Position numbers and translations under genes: made by a program. Under the pieces are notes generated by a model. It had not been told where the DNA came from. It saw only the letters and a list, made by a program, of their open reading frames with translations, and did no database searches. Source: an uncultured Bacteroidales bacterium (GTDB lineage: Bacteria; Bacteroidota; Bacteroidia; Bacteroidales; UBA932). Taken from it: a DNA stretch of 41,389 nt. The stretch is from positions 1 to 41,389 of the forward strand of contig ONWU01000031.1 of the NCBI GenBank assembly GCA_900321655.1, written 5' to 3'. Of the stretch, positions 16,992 through 25,387 are shown piece after piece; the stretch's first letter is position 1; every line of letters begins with the position of its first letter.

Positions 16992-17789
16992 ATGAAAACA
17001 AGAACCTTTATTCTTTTTGTGGCCGCTGCCGCCCTGCTGGTAAGCTGCAAAACCAAGTCTGTGGAAGAGAAGCTGGCCGAATACAACCAGTGGAACGAAA
17101 CCTTTATGGAGAATTACCGTACCCGCATGACCGCTCTGCAGGACGATGAGGAAGCCGCCGAGGCCTTTACCGACAGCGCCTACACCGCCTTCGTAGACTA
17201 CAACAAGGCTGCCCTGGAGAAGAACCTGGACAACGCCGTGGGCGTGGAGGCTCTCAAGCAGGTATATTCCGATTATGACGATGCAGAGCTGGAAGCTCTC
17301 CTGAACAAGTTCACCGCTCCCGTTACCGGTAAGGATTCCGCTTTCGTAGCCACCCTGAAAGAAAGCGTATCGGCCCGCAAGGGTACCGCCGAAGGCCAGA
17401 TGTTCACGGACTTTGAGGTGAACGGTGTCAAATTCTCCGATTTCATCGGCAAAGGCAAATATGTGCTGGTAGACTTCTGGGCCTCCTGGTGTGGCCCCTG
17501 CCGCCGCGAGATGCCCAACCTCCGCGCCGTGTACGAGGAGTTCGCCGGTGACCAGTTCGATATGCTTTCCGTAGCCGTTTGGGACAAGCTGGAAGACACC
17601 ATCAAGGCTGCCGAGGAAGAGAACATCCAGTGGAACCAGATCATGGATGCCCAGCAGATCCCTACGGACATCTATGGCATCGAAGGCATTCCCCACATCA
17701 TTCTCTTCGGCCCGGACGGCACCATCCTCAAGCGCAACCTCCGCGGTGAGAACATCCGCAAGGCCGTTGCCGAGGCCCTCGGTAAATAG
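16992..17789 (+). CDS. TlpA-like thioredoxin-fold lipoprotein
   Basis: A 265-residue lipoprotein (lipobox LLVSC, Cys19). Residues about 22-130 are highly charged and helical, with no motif I recognise. From about 135 comes a TlpA/ResA-type thioredoxin domain with the redox motif WCGPC (166-170) and the cis-Pro segment IEGIPHIILF. In Bacteroidetes such proteins reduce or isomerise disulfides in periplasmic and exported proteins, including c-type cytochromes; the partner is unknown here. It is transcribed alone: it lies between the rpsC terminator and a strong hairpin, and its downstream neighbours are on the other strand. Confidence 0.9.
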   Translation: MKTRTFILFVAAAALLVSCKTKSVEEKLAEYNQWNETFMENYRTRMTALQDDEEAAEAFTDSAYTAFVDYNKAALEKNLDNAVGVEALKQVYSDYDDAELEALLNKFTAPVTGKDSAFVATLKESVSARKGTAEGQMFTDFEVNGVKFSDFIGKGKYVLVDFWASWCGPCRREMPNLRAVYEEFAGDQFDMLSVAVWDKLEDTIKAAEEENIQWNQIMDAQQIPTDIYGIEGIPHIILFGPDGTILKRNLRGENIRKAVAEALGK

Positions 17790-17830
17790 TGCGCTGACAC
17801 GTTAATCGCTGAAAGATAACAACTTACGAT

Positions 17831-17863
17831 AACGGACGGGGGTCAATCTGACCCCCGTCCGTT
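17831..17863. terminator. bidirectional hairpin between the thioredoxin-like gene and pnuC
   Basis: A perfect 15-bp inverted repeat (AACGGACGGGGGTCA, 17831-17845; TGACCCCCGTCCGTT, 17849-17863) with a 3-nt loop, placed between two convergent genes. There is no long T-run, but the stem is very GC-rich and symmetric, so it probably ends transcription from both sides. Confidence 0.7.
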
Positions 17864-17889
17864 GCTGTAATCATCTGTGAGTAAGCCGA

Positions 17890-18621
17890 TTAAGCGCCAG
17901 GCTTAGAAAGGTTGTACCAGATCCGGAGTCCGTTGATGGAGTTGATGAGGTAGAAACTGTATTTGACAATGTACACGGGCGCAAAGGATTTGTCGGAGTT
18001 GATCCACAGGGCGATGGAGAAGACGTTCACCGCCATCCAGAAGATCCACTGCTCCATATAAGCGGTGGACATCAGCAGCTGGCCGATGATGTTGCACACC
18101 AGCGGAATCACATCCAGGATCACGGCCACTTTGAGGAAGCCTTCGGCGGCCGAACGGTCGAAGCGGGCAATTACCAGATACAGCACCACGGTAGCTACCA
18201 GGGAGATGGCCAGCCAGGTCCAGCGCATCGCGGGGCTCAGGCGGCGGGCCTTCACCTGATGGGACGCCTTGGCGCCGCGGCGCTTCCACTGCACGAAGCC
18301 CACCAGCTGCATAGGCACAAAGTAGACAAGATGCAGCAGGGCGTTCCCCAGGCCGGAACCGCCGTCCAGCCAGTTCATCCAGCAGGCGATGCCGTAGATA
18401 CTCACGTCCAGGAAGCCAAACAGGAAGGTGATGATCCATCCGTTGGCAGAGCAGACTGTAGCCAGTACCCCCATCAGCGAGCCAAAGGCGCTCAGGAGCA
18501 ACCAGAGGTGCTCTCCGCTTCCTGCGTTCTGCAGCTTGATGCCCGTCACGATGCAGGTTACGACGGCCATCCCGGCCAGGATGAACACGTTAAACCATTT
18601 GTTAAAAGTCTTCTCAGTCAT
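17890..18621 (-). CDS. pnuC: PnuC-family vitamin transporter (probably nicotinamide riboside)
   Basis: A 243-residue inner-membrane protein with about seven hydrophobic segments. The C-terminal motif EQWIFWMAVNVFSI matches the PnuC hallmark WxxWxxxN, and the N-terminal half has the NGWIITFLFGFLDVSIYG segment. PnuC proteins let nicotinamide riboside equilibrate across the membrane for trapping as an NAD precursor; relatives carry thiamine or riboflavin. No riboswitch is visible upstream because the gene starts inside uvrC, overlapping its end by 8 nt. The two are therefore co-transcribed with uvrC first. Confidence 0.85.
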   Translation of the reverse strand: MTEKTFNKWFNVFILAGMAVVTCIVTGIKLQNAGSGEHLWLLLSAFGSLMGVLATVCSANGWIITFLFGFLDVSIYGIACWMNWLDGGSGLGNALLHLVYFVPMQLVGFVQWKRRGAKASHQVKARRLSPAMRWTWLAISLVATVVLYLVIARFDRSAAEGFLKVAVILDVIPLVCNIIGQLLMSTAYMEQWIFWMAVNVFSIALWINSDKSFAPVYIVKYSFYLINSINGLRIWYNLSKPGA

Positions 18622-20410
18622 TATTCAGATAATCGTGGACTTTAATGGCTAGGTCTGCTCCTACCAGGGCGGAGAGCTCTTCGAGGGGGGCGGCGGCGAT
18701 GCGGGCCACCGAACCGTAGTGCATCAGCAGGCGCTGCTCCGTCTTCTCTCCCACGCCCTTGATCTCCCGCAAGGCACTCTGGATGGCGGCTTTGGAGCGG
18801 AGGTTGCGGTGGAAAGTGATGCCGAAGCGGTGGGCTTCGTCACGGATGCGCTGAAGCACTTTCAAGGCCTGTGAATTGCGGTCTATGAAAAGCGGGTAGG
18901 GGTCTCCTACACGGATGACCTCTTCCAGCCGCTTGGCCAGGCCCACCACCGTCACGCGGTCCAGGATGCCCAGTTCCGCCAGGGCCTGGTAGGCAAATTC
19001 CAGCTGGCCCTTGCCGCCGTCAATTACGATCAGCTGCGGCAGATCTTCGGGGTTTTCGGCTAGCATCCGGGAATAGCGGCGGTTTACCACTTCTTTCATA
19101 GAGGCGTAGTCGTTGGCGCCTACCACCGTCTTGATCTTGAAACGCCGGTAATCGGCCTTGGAGGGCTCTGCATTGCGGAAAACGACGCAACTGGCCACCG
19201 GATTGGTGCCCTGGATGTTGGAGTTGTCGAAGCACTCCATATGCCGGGGCAGCTCTTTCATTCCCAGCGCCTTCTGCAGTTCCTGCATCACGCTCATGCG
19301 GAAAGCGTCCGGGTCTGTGTGCTCCCGCTGCTTGATGCTGTTGAAATGGAACTCCTTGGCGTTCTTGGCGCTCAGTTCCAGAAGGGCCAGCTTGTCTCCC
19401 CGCTGGGGGATCTTGAATTCCACACCGGGAATGTCCACATCCGGGAGGAAGGGAACGATCACTTCCCGGGACAGCTGCCCGAACTTGTCTTCAATTTCGC
19501 CGATGAAGGTGGAGAGCATCGCGGCCTGCTCTTCCTCGATCTGGCTGCGGAAGCCCAGGTTCAGGGACTGGACGATGGCGCCGCCGCGGATGCGGAGGAA
19601 GTTGCCGAAAGCCTCCGTTCCGTCGAAGACCAGGGAGAAAACATCGGCATCCGTATCGGCCGCCTGGGTGATGATACTCTTGGAATAATGGCGCTCCAGG
19701 GTACGCAGCTTGTCCTTGTACACCTGGGCGTCCTCGAAGGCCAGGCGCTCGGCCGCATCGGCCATCAAGGCTTTGTAATGCTTGATCACCTCTCCTCCCC
19801 GGCCGCTGAGGATGTGTACAATCTCGTCTATGTTCTGGGCATAGTCTTTCTGGGACACCTTGCCGATGCAGGGAGCCCCGCACTTGCCGATGTGGAACTT
19901 CAGGCAGGGACGGAATTTCCCCCGAAGGATGGCGTCCGAGGTGATTTTGAGGGTGCAGGTGCGAAGCTGGTACACCTCGTCGAAAAAGTCCACCAGGTTG
20001 CGCGCGTGCATCACGCTGCTGTAAGGGCCGAAGTAGCGGTTGCCCTTTCCCTTCTCGAGGCGGCGGGTGATGAACACGCGGGGGAACTCCTCTCCGGTAA
20101 CGCAGATCCAGGGGTACGTCTTGGAATCCTTCAGGAGGATGTTGTACTTGGGCTTGTACTGTTTGATGAGGTTGTTCTCCAGCAGGAGGGCATCGGCTTC
20201 GCTGTCCACCACGGAAAACTGGGCATCGGCAATCTTGCTCACCAGGATGCGCGTTTTGGTGTTCAGGCGCTCCGGCGGCACAAAATACTGCGCCACCCGC
20301 TTGTGGAGGTCCTTGGCCTTTCCCACATAAATCACCTTTCCCTCAGCGTCATAGTACCTGTACACGCCGGGAGAATGGGGGAAGAGGGCTATTTTCTCTT
20401 TTACCGTCAT
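18614..20410 (-). CDS. uvrC: excinuclease ABC subunit C
   Basis: UvrC makes both incisions in nucleotide excision repair. At 598 residues it is full length. The N-terminal GIY-YIG nuclease runs from about residue 14 (GVYRYYDAEGKVIYVGKA), a Cys-rich stretch HIGKCGAPCIG lies near 175, and a UvrB-binding UVR helix pair near 205-240. The RNase H-like C-terminal nuclease has CFDNSNIQGTNPVAS and VIDGGKGQLEFA, and tandem helix-hairpin-helix motifs (LREIKGVGEKTEQRLL) end the protein. A promoter lies just upstream, and pnuC overlaps its stop. Confidence 0.97.
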   Translation of the reverse strand: MTVKEKIALFPHSPGVYRYYDAEGKVIYVGKAKDLHKRVAQYFVPPERLNTKTRILVSKIADAQFSVVDSEADALLLENNLIKQYKPKYNILLKDSKTYPWICVTGEEFPRVFITRRLEKGKGNRYFGPYSSVMHARNLVDFFDEVYQLRTCTLKITSDAILRGKFRPCLKFHIGKCGAPCIGKVSQKDYAQNIDEIVHILSGRGGEVIKHYKALMADAAERLAFEDAQVYKDKLRTLERHYSKSIITQAADTDADVFSLVFDGTEAFGNFLRIRGGAIVQSLNLGFRSQIEEEQAAMLSTFIGEIEDKFGQLSREVIVPFLPDVDIPGVEFKIPQRGDKLALLELSAKNAKEFHFNSIKQREHTDPDAFRMSVMQELQKALGMKELPRHMECFDNSNIQGTNPVASCVVFRNAEPSKADYRRFKIKTVVGANDYASMKEVVNRRYSRMLAENPEDLPQLIVIDGGKGQLEFAYQALAELGILDRVTVVGLAKRLEEVIRVGDPYPLFIDRNSQALKVLQRIRDEAHRFGITFHRNLRSKAAIQSALREIKGVGEKTEQRLLMHYGSVARIAAAPLEELSALVGADLAIKVHDYLNND

Positions 20411-20424
20411 AGGAAACTGCTCTA

Positions 20425-20455
20425 CAAAGGTACATATTTCCTTTGAGCTGTGAAA
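20425..20455 (-). promoter_or_regulatory. promoter of uvrC-pnuC
   Basis: On the minus strand, TACCTTTG (20432-20425) preceded after 19 nt by TTTC (20455-20452), one base from the consensus -33. The predicted leader is only about 8 nt. Confidence 0.65.
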
Positions 20456-20475
20456 GGCGTATTTCTGGAGTGAAT

Positions 20476-20506
20476 TTTCGTAATTAAGATTTTTTTACTA
20501 CATTTG
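20476..20506 (+). promoter_or_regulatory. promoter of acpP
   Basis: TTTC (20476-20479), 19 nt, TACATTTG (20499-20506). The -7 box matches TAnnTTTG and the -33 box is one base off. It lies back-to-back with the uvrC promoter and gives a leader of about 53 nt. Confidence 0.6.
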
Positions 20507-20565
20507 TACGCTATTTGCATTGATAGAAAAGTAAAACGTTAACAATAAACTTAAAACCGAACATT

Positions 20566-20811
20566 ATGACTAAGGAAGAAATCGTAAAGCAGGTCAAAGA
20601 TATCATCGTTGACAAGCTTGGTGTCGAGGAGTCCGCTGTTACTGAAAGTGCAAGCTTCACCAACGACCTCGGTGCCGATTCCCTTGACACCGTAGAACTG
20701 CTCATGGAATTTGAGCGCGTTTTCGGTATTAAGATTCCTGATGAGGAAACCAGCGGCATCGCAACGGTGGGAGACGCCATCGCCAAGGTAGCCGAAAAGA
20801 TTGGTGAGTAA
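20566..20811 (+). CDS. acpP: acyl carrier protein
   Basis: 81 residues, acidic. [11 protein letters not shown] carries Ser39, the site for the 4'-phosphopantetheine arm that holds growing fatty acyl chains. The helix II-III region [15 protein letters not shown] is standard. In most bacteria acpP is followed by fabF; here it stands alone between its own promoter and a terminator, with the next gene on the opposite strand. It looks like the ordinary fatty-acid carrier, not a specialised one. Confidence 0.96.
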   Translation: MTKEEIVKQVKDIIVDKLGVEESAVTESASFTNDLGADSLDTVELLMEFERVFGIKIPDEETSGIATVGDAIAKVAEKIGE

Positions 20812-20829
20812 TTCTCCCTTTCTTAAAAT

Positions 20830-20864
20830 AAAATTCCCGGACCTCCAGGCCCGGGAATTTTTTT
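20830..20864. terminator. terminator between acpP and the DUF4270 gene
   Basis: AAAATTCCCGG (20830-20840) pairs perfectly with CCGGGAATTTT (20851-20861), followed by T to 20864. The minus-strand reading also ends in a T-rich stretch, so it can serve both convergent genes. Confidence 0.85.
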
Positions 20865-20883
20865 GTCTCTGATCCAGGATTTC

Positions 20884-22533
20884 CTAGTCCTGGGGAATGG
20901 AGAAGGTGACACGGAACAGGGGAGCGCGCTCCTCGTCCTCTCCGTTGAGAATGGCGCAGTAGTAGCGGTCTTTGTCCAGCTCCGTGGTGTAGCTGTAGGT
21001 TTGCTGCTGGGAAGCGGCCATCATCTGGGACAGCATCATATAATTATAGTAGTTGCTGTAGCCGTTGCCGTAGCCATAGCTGCCATAGCCGCCATATCCG
21101 CCACCGTACAGGGCGTTGTAATAGCTGGCATACATCAGGTTCTGGTAATATGCATTGTCTGCCAGGGAGCCGTTGGCATTGGCCACTTTCTGCGTGTGGA
21201 TGGTCAGGAGCCAGATGTCGGCATCCGTTTCCGTATCCAAGTCCGTTCTGGTGAGCAGTTCCTGGAGATGGTACGTGATGTCCGGCTTGTATATCAGGTT
21301 GGAGCGGTCTATGTTACCCTGGTCTTCCGTGCTCACGGAAGCATCGGTGAGACCGGCGAAAGTGGGACGCTCCACCCCTTCATCGTCTTCAATCGTCGTT
21401 TGGATGGTGGGACTCAGGACGGAAGGGAAGTATTTGAGGGTTTCGTAACTCTCCGGCATCTCGAAAGGCAGCACGATGGTTGCCTTCACAATCACGGCCT
21501 TGTCCGGGTCTCCTCCTGCTTCCAGGATGGCCCGACGGGTTTTGTCCTGCAGCTCCCGGGCCAGGATGACGGGCTTGAGCCCGCCGCCGCCTTCTACCGG
21601 GATGCTCTCGTAGGCAGGGCCGGGAACGGTGGACTGGGTGGTGCGGTTGAAGCAGTACTGGTAGAACTTGGTGTTGCTGAGCAGATACTCCATTTCGTCG
21701 TACAGTTCCGTTTCTCCCGGGACAATCGTAAAGGTGGAATCCTTCTGGACATTTCCCCAGGTGCTGTTGATGGTGAGCTTGCCCACATTGGTGTTGCGCA
21801 CGTAGTAGTTGTTGGAGACCGTCAGGTAGGAGAAATTGAACATATTGATGCGGCCGCCGATTCCTTCCGGAGCATCTGTCCTCAGGTGGATGCCGGGAAT
21901 CTCGGCAATGATCTTTTTGTAAATCTCTTCCGCCTTGTCTTCATCGTCGTCCGTACGGAAAACAGGGCCCACTTTCTTCATCATTTCCAGGTACTTCTCG
22001 GCGAATTCCTTGGTAAAGTTGAAAGTGAGGCTGCCCTCTCCGTTGTAGGGAATGAGGCCTTTGGTGAGGAGCGTGGCTCCGTGCGGTATATCCTGCGTGT
22101 TGCGGGTATCTTCCTCGGAGGAAGGCAGGGCCTTGGTGAGTTCCGTCACGTAGATGTTCTGGAAGATACGGGCCTGGGAATCGTCGGCACAGGAGATGGT
22201 GTCCTGGGAGAAATTGAGGGTGAAGCTGACTACCTTGGGGTTGGTGCCCAGGTCTATGGTGTCGTTCTCCGGAATAAGGGTGAAGGCCGCTTCACGGGTG
22301 GTGAGGCCGAAGACTTCGTCCCGGATGGCGCCGATGGTTATGCGCGTGTCCGAATACCCGGACAGGGCCTCGGAAGCTTTGAGCTGGATTTCTTCCAGCG
22401 GGAATTCTGCGGTATAGGTGTTGAACAGGAGGCTTTTGTCCACCAGTCCTTTCCCGAGGCTGTTGTCTACTTTGAGGCACCCGGGCATTACCAGGGCGGC
22501 GGCCAGACACAGGGCCAGGAAAACTTTCTTCAT
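20884..22533 (-). CDS. DUF4270-family lipoprotein
   Basis: A 549-residue lipoprotein (VMPGC, Cys19) matching the DUF4270 family of Bacteroidetes in overall layout: LGKGLVDKSLLFNTYTAEFP just after the signal, the SFTLNFSQDTISC segment, and an ending with FRVTFSIPQD. The family has no assigned function; its members are probably surface or periplasmic beta-rich proteins. An unusual Gly/Tyr-rich stretch (YGGGYGGYGSYGYGNGY, about residues 470-487) interrupts the C-terminal third. The gene overlaps the GT5-like gene by 4 nt, the same pairing commonly seen in Bacteroidetes, and is translated second. Confidence 0.83.
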   Translation of the reverse strand: MKKVFLALCLAAALVMPGCLKVDNSLGKGLVDKSLLFNTYTAEFPLEEIQLKASEALSGYSDTRITIGAIRDEVFGLTTREAAFTLIPENDTIDLGTNPKVVSFTLNFSQDTISCADDSQARIFQNIYVTELTKALPSSEEDTRNTQDIPHGATLLTKGLIPYNGEGSLTFNFTKEFAEKYLEMMKKVGPVFRTDDDEDKAEEIYKKIIAEIPGIHLRTDAPEGIGGRINMFNFSYLTVSNNYYVRNTNVGKLTINSTWGNVQKDSTFTIVPGETELYDEMEYLLSNTKFYQYCFNRTTQSTVPGPAYESIPVEGGGGLKPVILARELQDKTRRAILEAGGDPDKAVIVKATIVLPFEMPESYETLKYFPSVLSPTIQTTIEDDEGVERPTFAGLTDASVSTEDQGNIDRSNLIYKPDITYHLQELLTRTDLDTETDADIWLLTIHTQKVANANGSLADNAYYQNLMYASYYNALYGGGYGGYGSYGYGNGYSNYYNYMMLSQMMAASQQQTYSYTTELDKDRYYCAILNGEDEERAPLFRVTFSIPQD

Positions 22534-23354
22534 GCTAAGAGGTTGTCGTAAAAAGCGTTGTATGTATCCATATAGCTGCCGTCGGCGAGGCTGGCCTCTT
22601 CACAGGGAAGGACGGGAACGCCCAGGGTGTTCACGTGCTTGACCAGGGCCGGATCCACATCCGGGGCTCCCAGGATGATGCCGTCGGCATACTGCGCCGC
22701 TAATTTTGCAAGTTCCATGCCGTCCGCATTTTCCGTCAGGGGCGCATCCTGCGGGCCGATGGCGCCGTACAGGATGGTCTGGGCGAAGCCGGGGGAGAGT
22801 TTCTCCGTGGAGATGTCGTTGAACAGGGACAGCACCACCTTGGAATTGGAGAAGATAGGGTCGTCCTTGTAGGCTTTCTTCAGGTACAGGGGCAGGACAT
22901 GCGAAATCCAGCCGCTGCAGTGGATGATGTCCGGTGCCCAGCGAAGTTTTTTCACGGTTTCCAGGACGCCGCGGGCAAAGAAAATGGCACGCTCTCCGTT
23001 GTCTGCGAAGAACTGGCCCTTTTCGTCGCGGTCCACCTGTTTGCGGCGGAAATAGTCCTCATTGTCGATGAAGTATACCTGGATGCGGGCGGCCGATATG
23101 GATGCGACCTTGATGACCAGGGGACGGTCCACGTCCGAGATGATGATGTTCATTCCGGACAGGCGGATGACCTCGTGAAGCTGGTTCTTTCGCTCGTTGA
23201 TGCAGCCGTAGCGGGGCATAAAGGCACGAATCTCCTTCTTGCGTTCCTGGATGCCCTGAGGGAGCTCACGGCATACCTTGGCAATCCGGCTTTCCGGAAG
23301 ATAGGGATACATTTCGGAGTTGACGAACAGAATCTTCTTGGCTGAATCTCCCAT
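22530..23354 (-). CDS. glycogen/starch synthase-like protein, single N-terminal GT5 domain
   Basis: 274 residues, only the first Rossmann half of a GT5 glycogen synthase (full enzymes are about 470). Recognisable segments are KKILFVNSEMYPYLPES, IRAFMPRYGCINERKNQLHE, VIRLSGMN and PDIIHCSGWISHVLPLYLK. The ADP-glucose-binding KxGGL motif is absent: the corresponding place reads SRIAKVCRELPQ. Bacteroidetes carry this short form next to a DUF4270 gene. Its role is unknown, and classical glycogen synthesis seems unlikely without the second domain. It is the first gene of a two-gene operon, divergent from ftsX. Confidence 0.82.
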   Translation of the reverse strand: MGDSAKKILFVNSEMYPYLPESRIAKVCRELPQGIQERKKEIRAFMPRYGCINERKNQLHEVIRLSGMNIIISDVDRPLVIKVASISAARIQVYFIDNEDYFRRKQVDRDEKGQFFADNGERAIFFARGVLETVKKLRWAPDIIHCSGWISHVLPLYLKKAYKDDPIFSNSKVVLSLFNDISTEKLSPGFAQTILYGAIGPQDAPLTENADGMELAKLAAQYADGIILGAPDVDPALVKHVNTLGVPVLPCEEASLADGSYMDTYNAFYDNLLA

Positions 23355-23377
23355 AATAGTTACTTACAATTAACCCA

Positions 23378-23385
23378 CAAAGTTA
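23378..23385 (-). promoter_or_regulatory. -7 box of the GT5-like/DUF4270 operon
   Basis: Minus-strand TAACTTTG (23385-23378), 23 nt before the ATG. No TTTG occurs at the expected -33 distance, where the ftsX promoter lies instead. Confidence 0.5.
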
Positions 23386-23394
23386 CTAAAATTT

Positions 23395-23425
23395 TTTGAG
23401 ATTTTGGGCAGTTTCCGTAACTTTG
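23395..23425 (+). promoter_or_regulatory. promoter of ftsX-DUF3098-uppP-lpxH
   Basis: TTTG (23395-23398), 19 nt, TAACTTTG (23418-23425): full consensus. The ATG of ftsX lies only 7 nt after the -7 box, so the transcript should be leaderless or nearly so. Confidence 0.82.
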
Positions 23426-23432
23426 GAGCGAA

Positions 23433-24305
23433 ATGAAAAATTCAACCATGCGTCGCAGGCTCGTCAGTGCCTGGATTTCTACGGTCGTGAGCTTGTCCCT
23501 GGTCCTGCTCCTGGTGGGGGTGGGTACGTTGCTGGTAGTCAACGCCCGGGAAGTGGGACGGTATTTCAAGGAGAATCTTCAGATCAATGTGCTTCTGAAA
23601 GAGCAGGTTACGGAGGAAGAAGCCCTTGCGTACGAATCCAGGGTGGCCTCCATCCCCGGCGTCCGTGCCACGCACTACATCTCCCGCGAACAGGGAGCCG
23701 AGGAAATGGCCCGCCTGTTGGGAAAGGACTTCCTCAGCGTGTTTGAATCGGCCCCCATTCCTATTTCCATAGACGTGAACCTGCAGGCGGAATATGTGTC
23801 TTCAGACAGTCTGGAGGTGGTGAAGGCCCAGCTGGCCAAATCCCCTCTGGTGGAGGAAGTGGTGTACCAGACCTCCCTGGTGGATGCCCTCAACCAGAAT
23901 CTTCAGCGCATTTCCCTGGCCCTCACCCTGATGGTGGCGGTGCTTCTTTTCATTTCTTTCGTCCTGATCGGCAACACCGTCCGGCTGGATCTTTTCAACC
24001 GGCGCTTCAGCATTTATACGATGCATCTGGTAGGTGCTACGCGCGCATACATCCGTGCTCCGTTCGTGGGCCGGGCGGCCCTGCAGGGCATTTTTGCCGC
24101 GCTTATCGCTATCCTGCTTCTGGTGGGCGGCTTGTTCGTCTTAAGGGACGAGTTCGCCCAGATGTTCAAGATTTTCACGCTGGACAGCCTCCTTCTCACC
24201 ATGGGCGTTATGCTGCTGGTGGGCCTGGGAGTGGCCACCCTCAGTACCTTTGTGGTGGTGAACCGCCTGGTTGGGTACAACCGGGACCAGCTTTACGCAT
24301 ATTAG
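23433..24305 (+). CDS. ftsX: cell division protein FtsX
   Basis: A 290-residue membrane protein. A basic cytoplasmic start is followed by one helix (about 13-36), then a periplasmic domain of about 130 residues (LQINVLLKEQVTEEEA; IPGVRATHYISREQGAEEMA), then three helices with the FtsX/MacB loop RRFSIYTMHLVGATRAYIR. FtsX with the ATPase FtsE controls peptidoglycan hydrolases at the septum. FtsE is not in the window, as is usual in Bacteroidetes, where the neighbours are DUF3098 and uppP. Confidence 0.94.
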   Translation: MKNSTMRRRLVSAWISTVVSLSLVLLLVGVGTLLVVNAREVGRYFKENLQINVLLKEQVTEEEALAYESRVASIPGVRATHYISREQGAEEMARLLGKDFLSVFESAPIPISIDVNLQAEYVSSDSLEVVKAQLAKSPLVEEVVYQTSLVDALNQNLQRISLALTLMVAVLLFISFVLIGNTVRLDLFNRRFSIYTMHLVGATRAYIRAPFVGRAALQGIFAALIAILLLVGGLFVLRDEFAQMFKIFTLDSLLLTMGVMLLVGLGVATLSTFVVVNRLVGYNRDQLYAY

Positions 24306-24308
24306 TTT

Positions 24309-24566
24309 ATGGCAAAACAACCCACAACCAAGCCGGACAACTCCGGCAAGATGGCCCTCACGGCCAAGAGCCTTCGCTTCATGATAGCAGGCCTGGCGGT
24401 TTTGGCGGCCGGTTTCCTGCTCCTTTCCGGAGGAGGTTCCAAAGACCCTCAGGTCTTCAACTACGCTATGTTTGATTTCCGCCGCCTGGTGGCTGCCCCT
24501 ATCGTGATTGTGGCGGGGATTGTGCTGGAGGTGGTGGCCATTATGGGTAATTTTAAAGAGAAATAG
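24309..24566 (+). CDS. DUF3098 family small membrane protein
   Basis: 85 residues with two hydrophobic helices (about 22-41 and 62-80) separated by VFNYAMFDFRRLVAAPI, the conserved DUF3098 block. A Lys/Thr-rich cytoplasmic start precedes them. Function unknown. Its fixed place between ftsX and uppP suggests a link to division or cell-wall synthesis. It starts 3 nt after ftsX stops. Confidence 0.88.
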   Translation: MAKQPTTKPDNSGKMALTAKSLRFMIAGLAVLAAGFLLLSGGGSKDPQVFNYAMFDFRRLVAAPIVIVAGIVLEVVAIMGNFKEK

Positions 24567-24568
24567 TT

Positions 24569-25387
24569 ATGGAGTGGTGGCAGGCTGTGCTGCTGGGCCT
24601 CGTACAGGGGCTTACAGAATTTCTTCCCGTGTCCAGCTCGGGACATCTAATGATTTTTAAGGAACTGCTGGGCGTGGATGCTGAAGGCTTCCTGGATTTT
24701 ACGGTCACGGTGCACTTTGCAACGGTGCTGGCCACGCTGGTGGTGTTCTGGAGTGCCATCGTTCAGCTTCTCAAGGGGCTTTTCAAGTTTAAGTACAACG
24801 ACGAAACCGACTATATCTGCAAGATCCTGGTTTCCTGCATCCCGGTAGCCCTGGTGGGCTTCCTTTTCAAGGACCAGGTAGAGGCCCTGTTCACCGGAGG
24901 CCTGTCTGAGGTGGGCATCGGCCTTTGCATTACCGCCGGCCTTCTTCTTTTCTCGGACAATGCCGGAAAGCGTTTCAAGGTGCCCGTGGCCAAGGATCAG
25001 CGGAACGGCGTTTCCTACTGGCAGGCCTTTGTGGTGGGCATTGCCCAGGCTTTTGCCGTGGCTCCGGGCGTTTCTCGCAGCGGCAGCACCATCGCTACCG
25101 GTCTGCTTACGGGTGTGAAGCGGGAGAATATGGCCCAGTTTTCCTTCCTGATGGTGCTTATCCCCATCATCGGAGAACAGTCCCTGGATCTTCTCAAGGC
25201 GGTGGCCGGAACAGAATCCTTCGGGGCGGGCGTGGCTCCGCTTTCCCTTTGCCTGGGTTTTGTGGCGGCGTTCCTCAGCGGCCTTTTTGCCTGTAAGGTG
25301 ATGATCGCCGTGGTCAAGAAGGCCAAGCTCACCTGGTTTGCCCTCTACTGTCTGGTGGTGGCGGCCCTCATCTTCATTTTTGCATGA
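24569..25387 (+). CDS. uppP: undecaprenyl-diphosphatase UppP
   Basis: A 272-residue integral membrane phosphatase of the BacA/UppP family. It recycles undecaprenyl diphosphate to the monophosphate, the lipid carrier for peptidoglycan and surface polysaccharides. Both active-site regions are present: LVQGLTEFLPVSSSGH near the N terminus and VAPGVSRSGSTIATGLLTG near 165-183, with the conserved Glu, His and Arg. It begins 2 nt after DUF3098 and its stop overlaps the next start (ATGA). Confidence 0.96.
   Translation: MEWWQAVLLGLVQGLTEFLPVSSSGHLMIFKELLGVDAEGFLDFTVTVHFATVLATLVVFWSAIVQLLKGLFKFKYNDETDYICKILVSCIPVALVGFLFKDQVEALFTGGLSEVGIGLCITAGLLLFSDNAGKRFKVPVAKDQRNGVSYWQAFVVGIAQAFAVAPGVSRSGSTIATGLLTGVKRENMAQFSFLMVLIPIIGEQSLDLLKAVAGTESFGAGVAPLSLCLGFVAAFLSGLFACKVMIAVVKKAKLTWFALYCLVVAALIFIFA

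Noticed and set aside
20863-22551. A 562-codon open frame on the plus strand opposite the DUF4270 gene
   Set aside because: The minus-strand gene has a lipobox and family features and overlaps its operon partner by 4 nt; the plus-strand frame has none.
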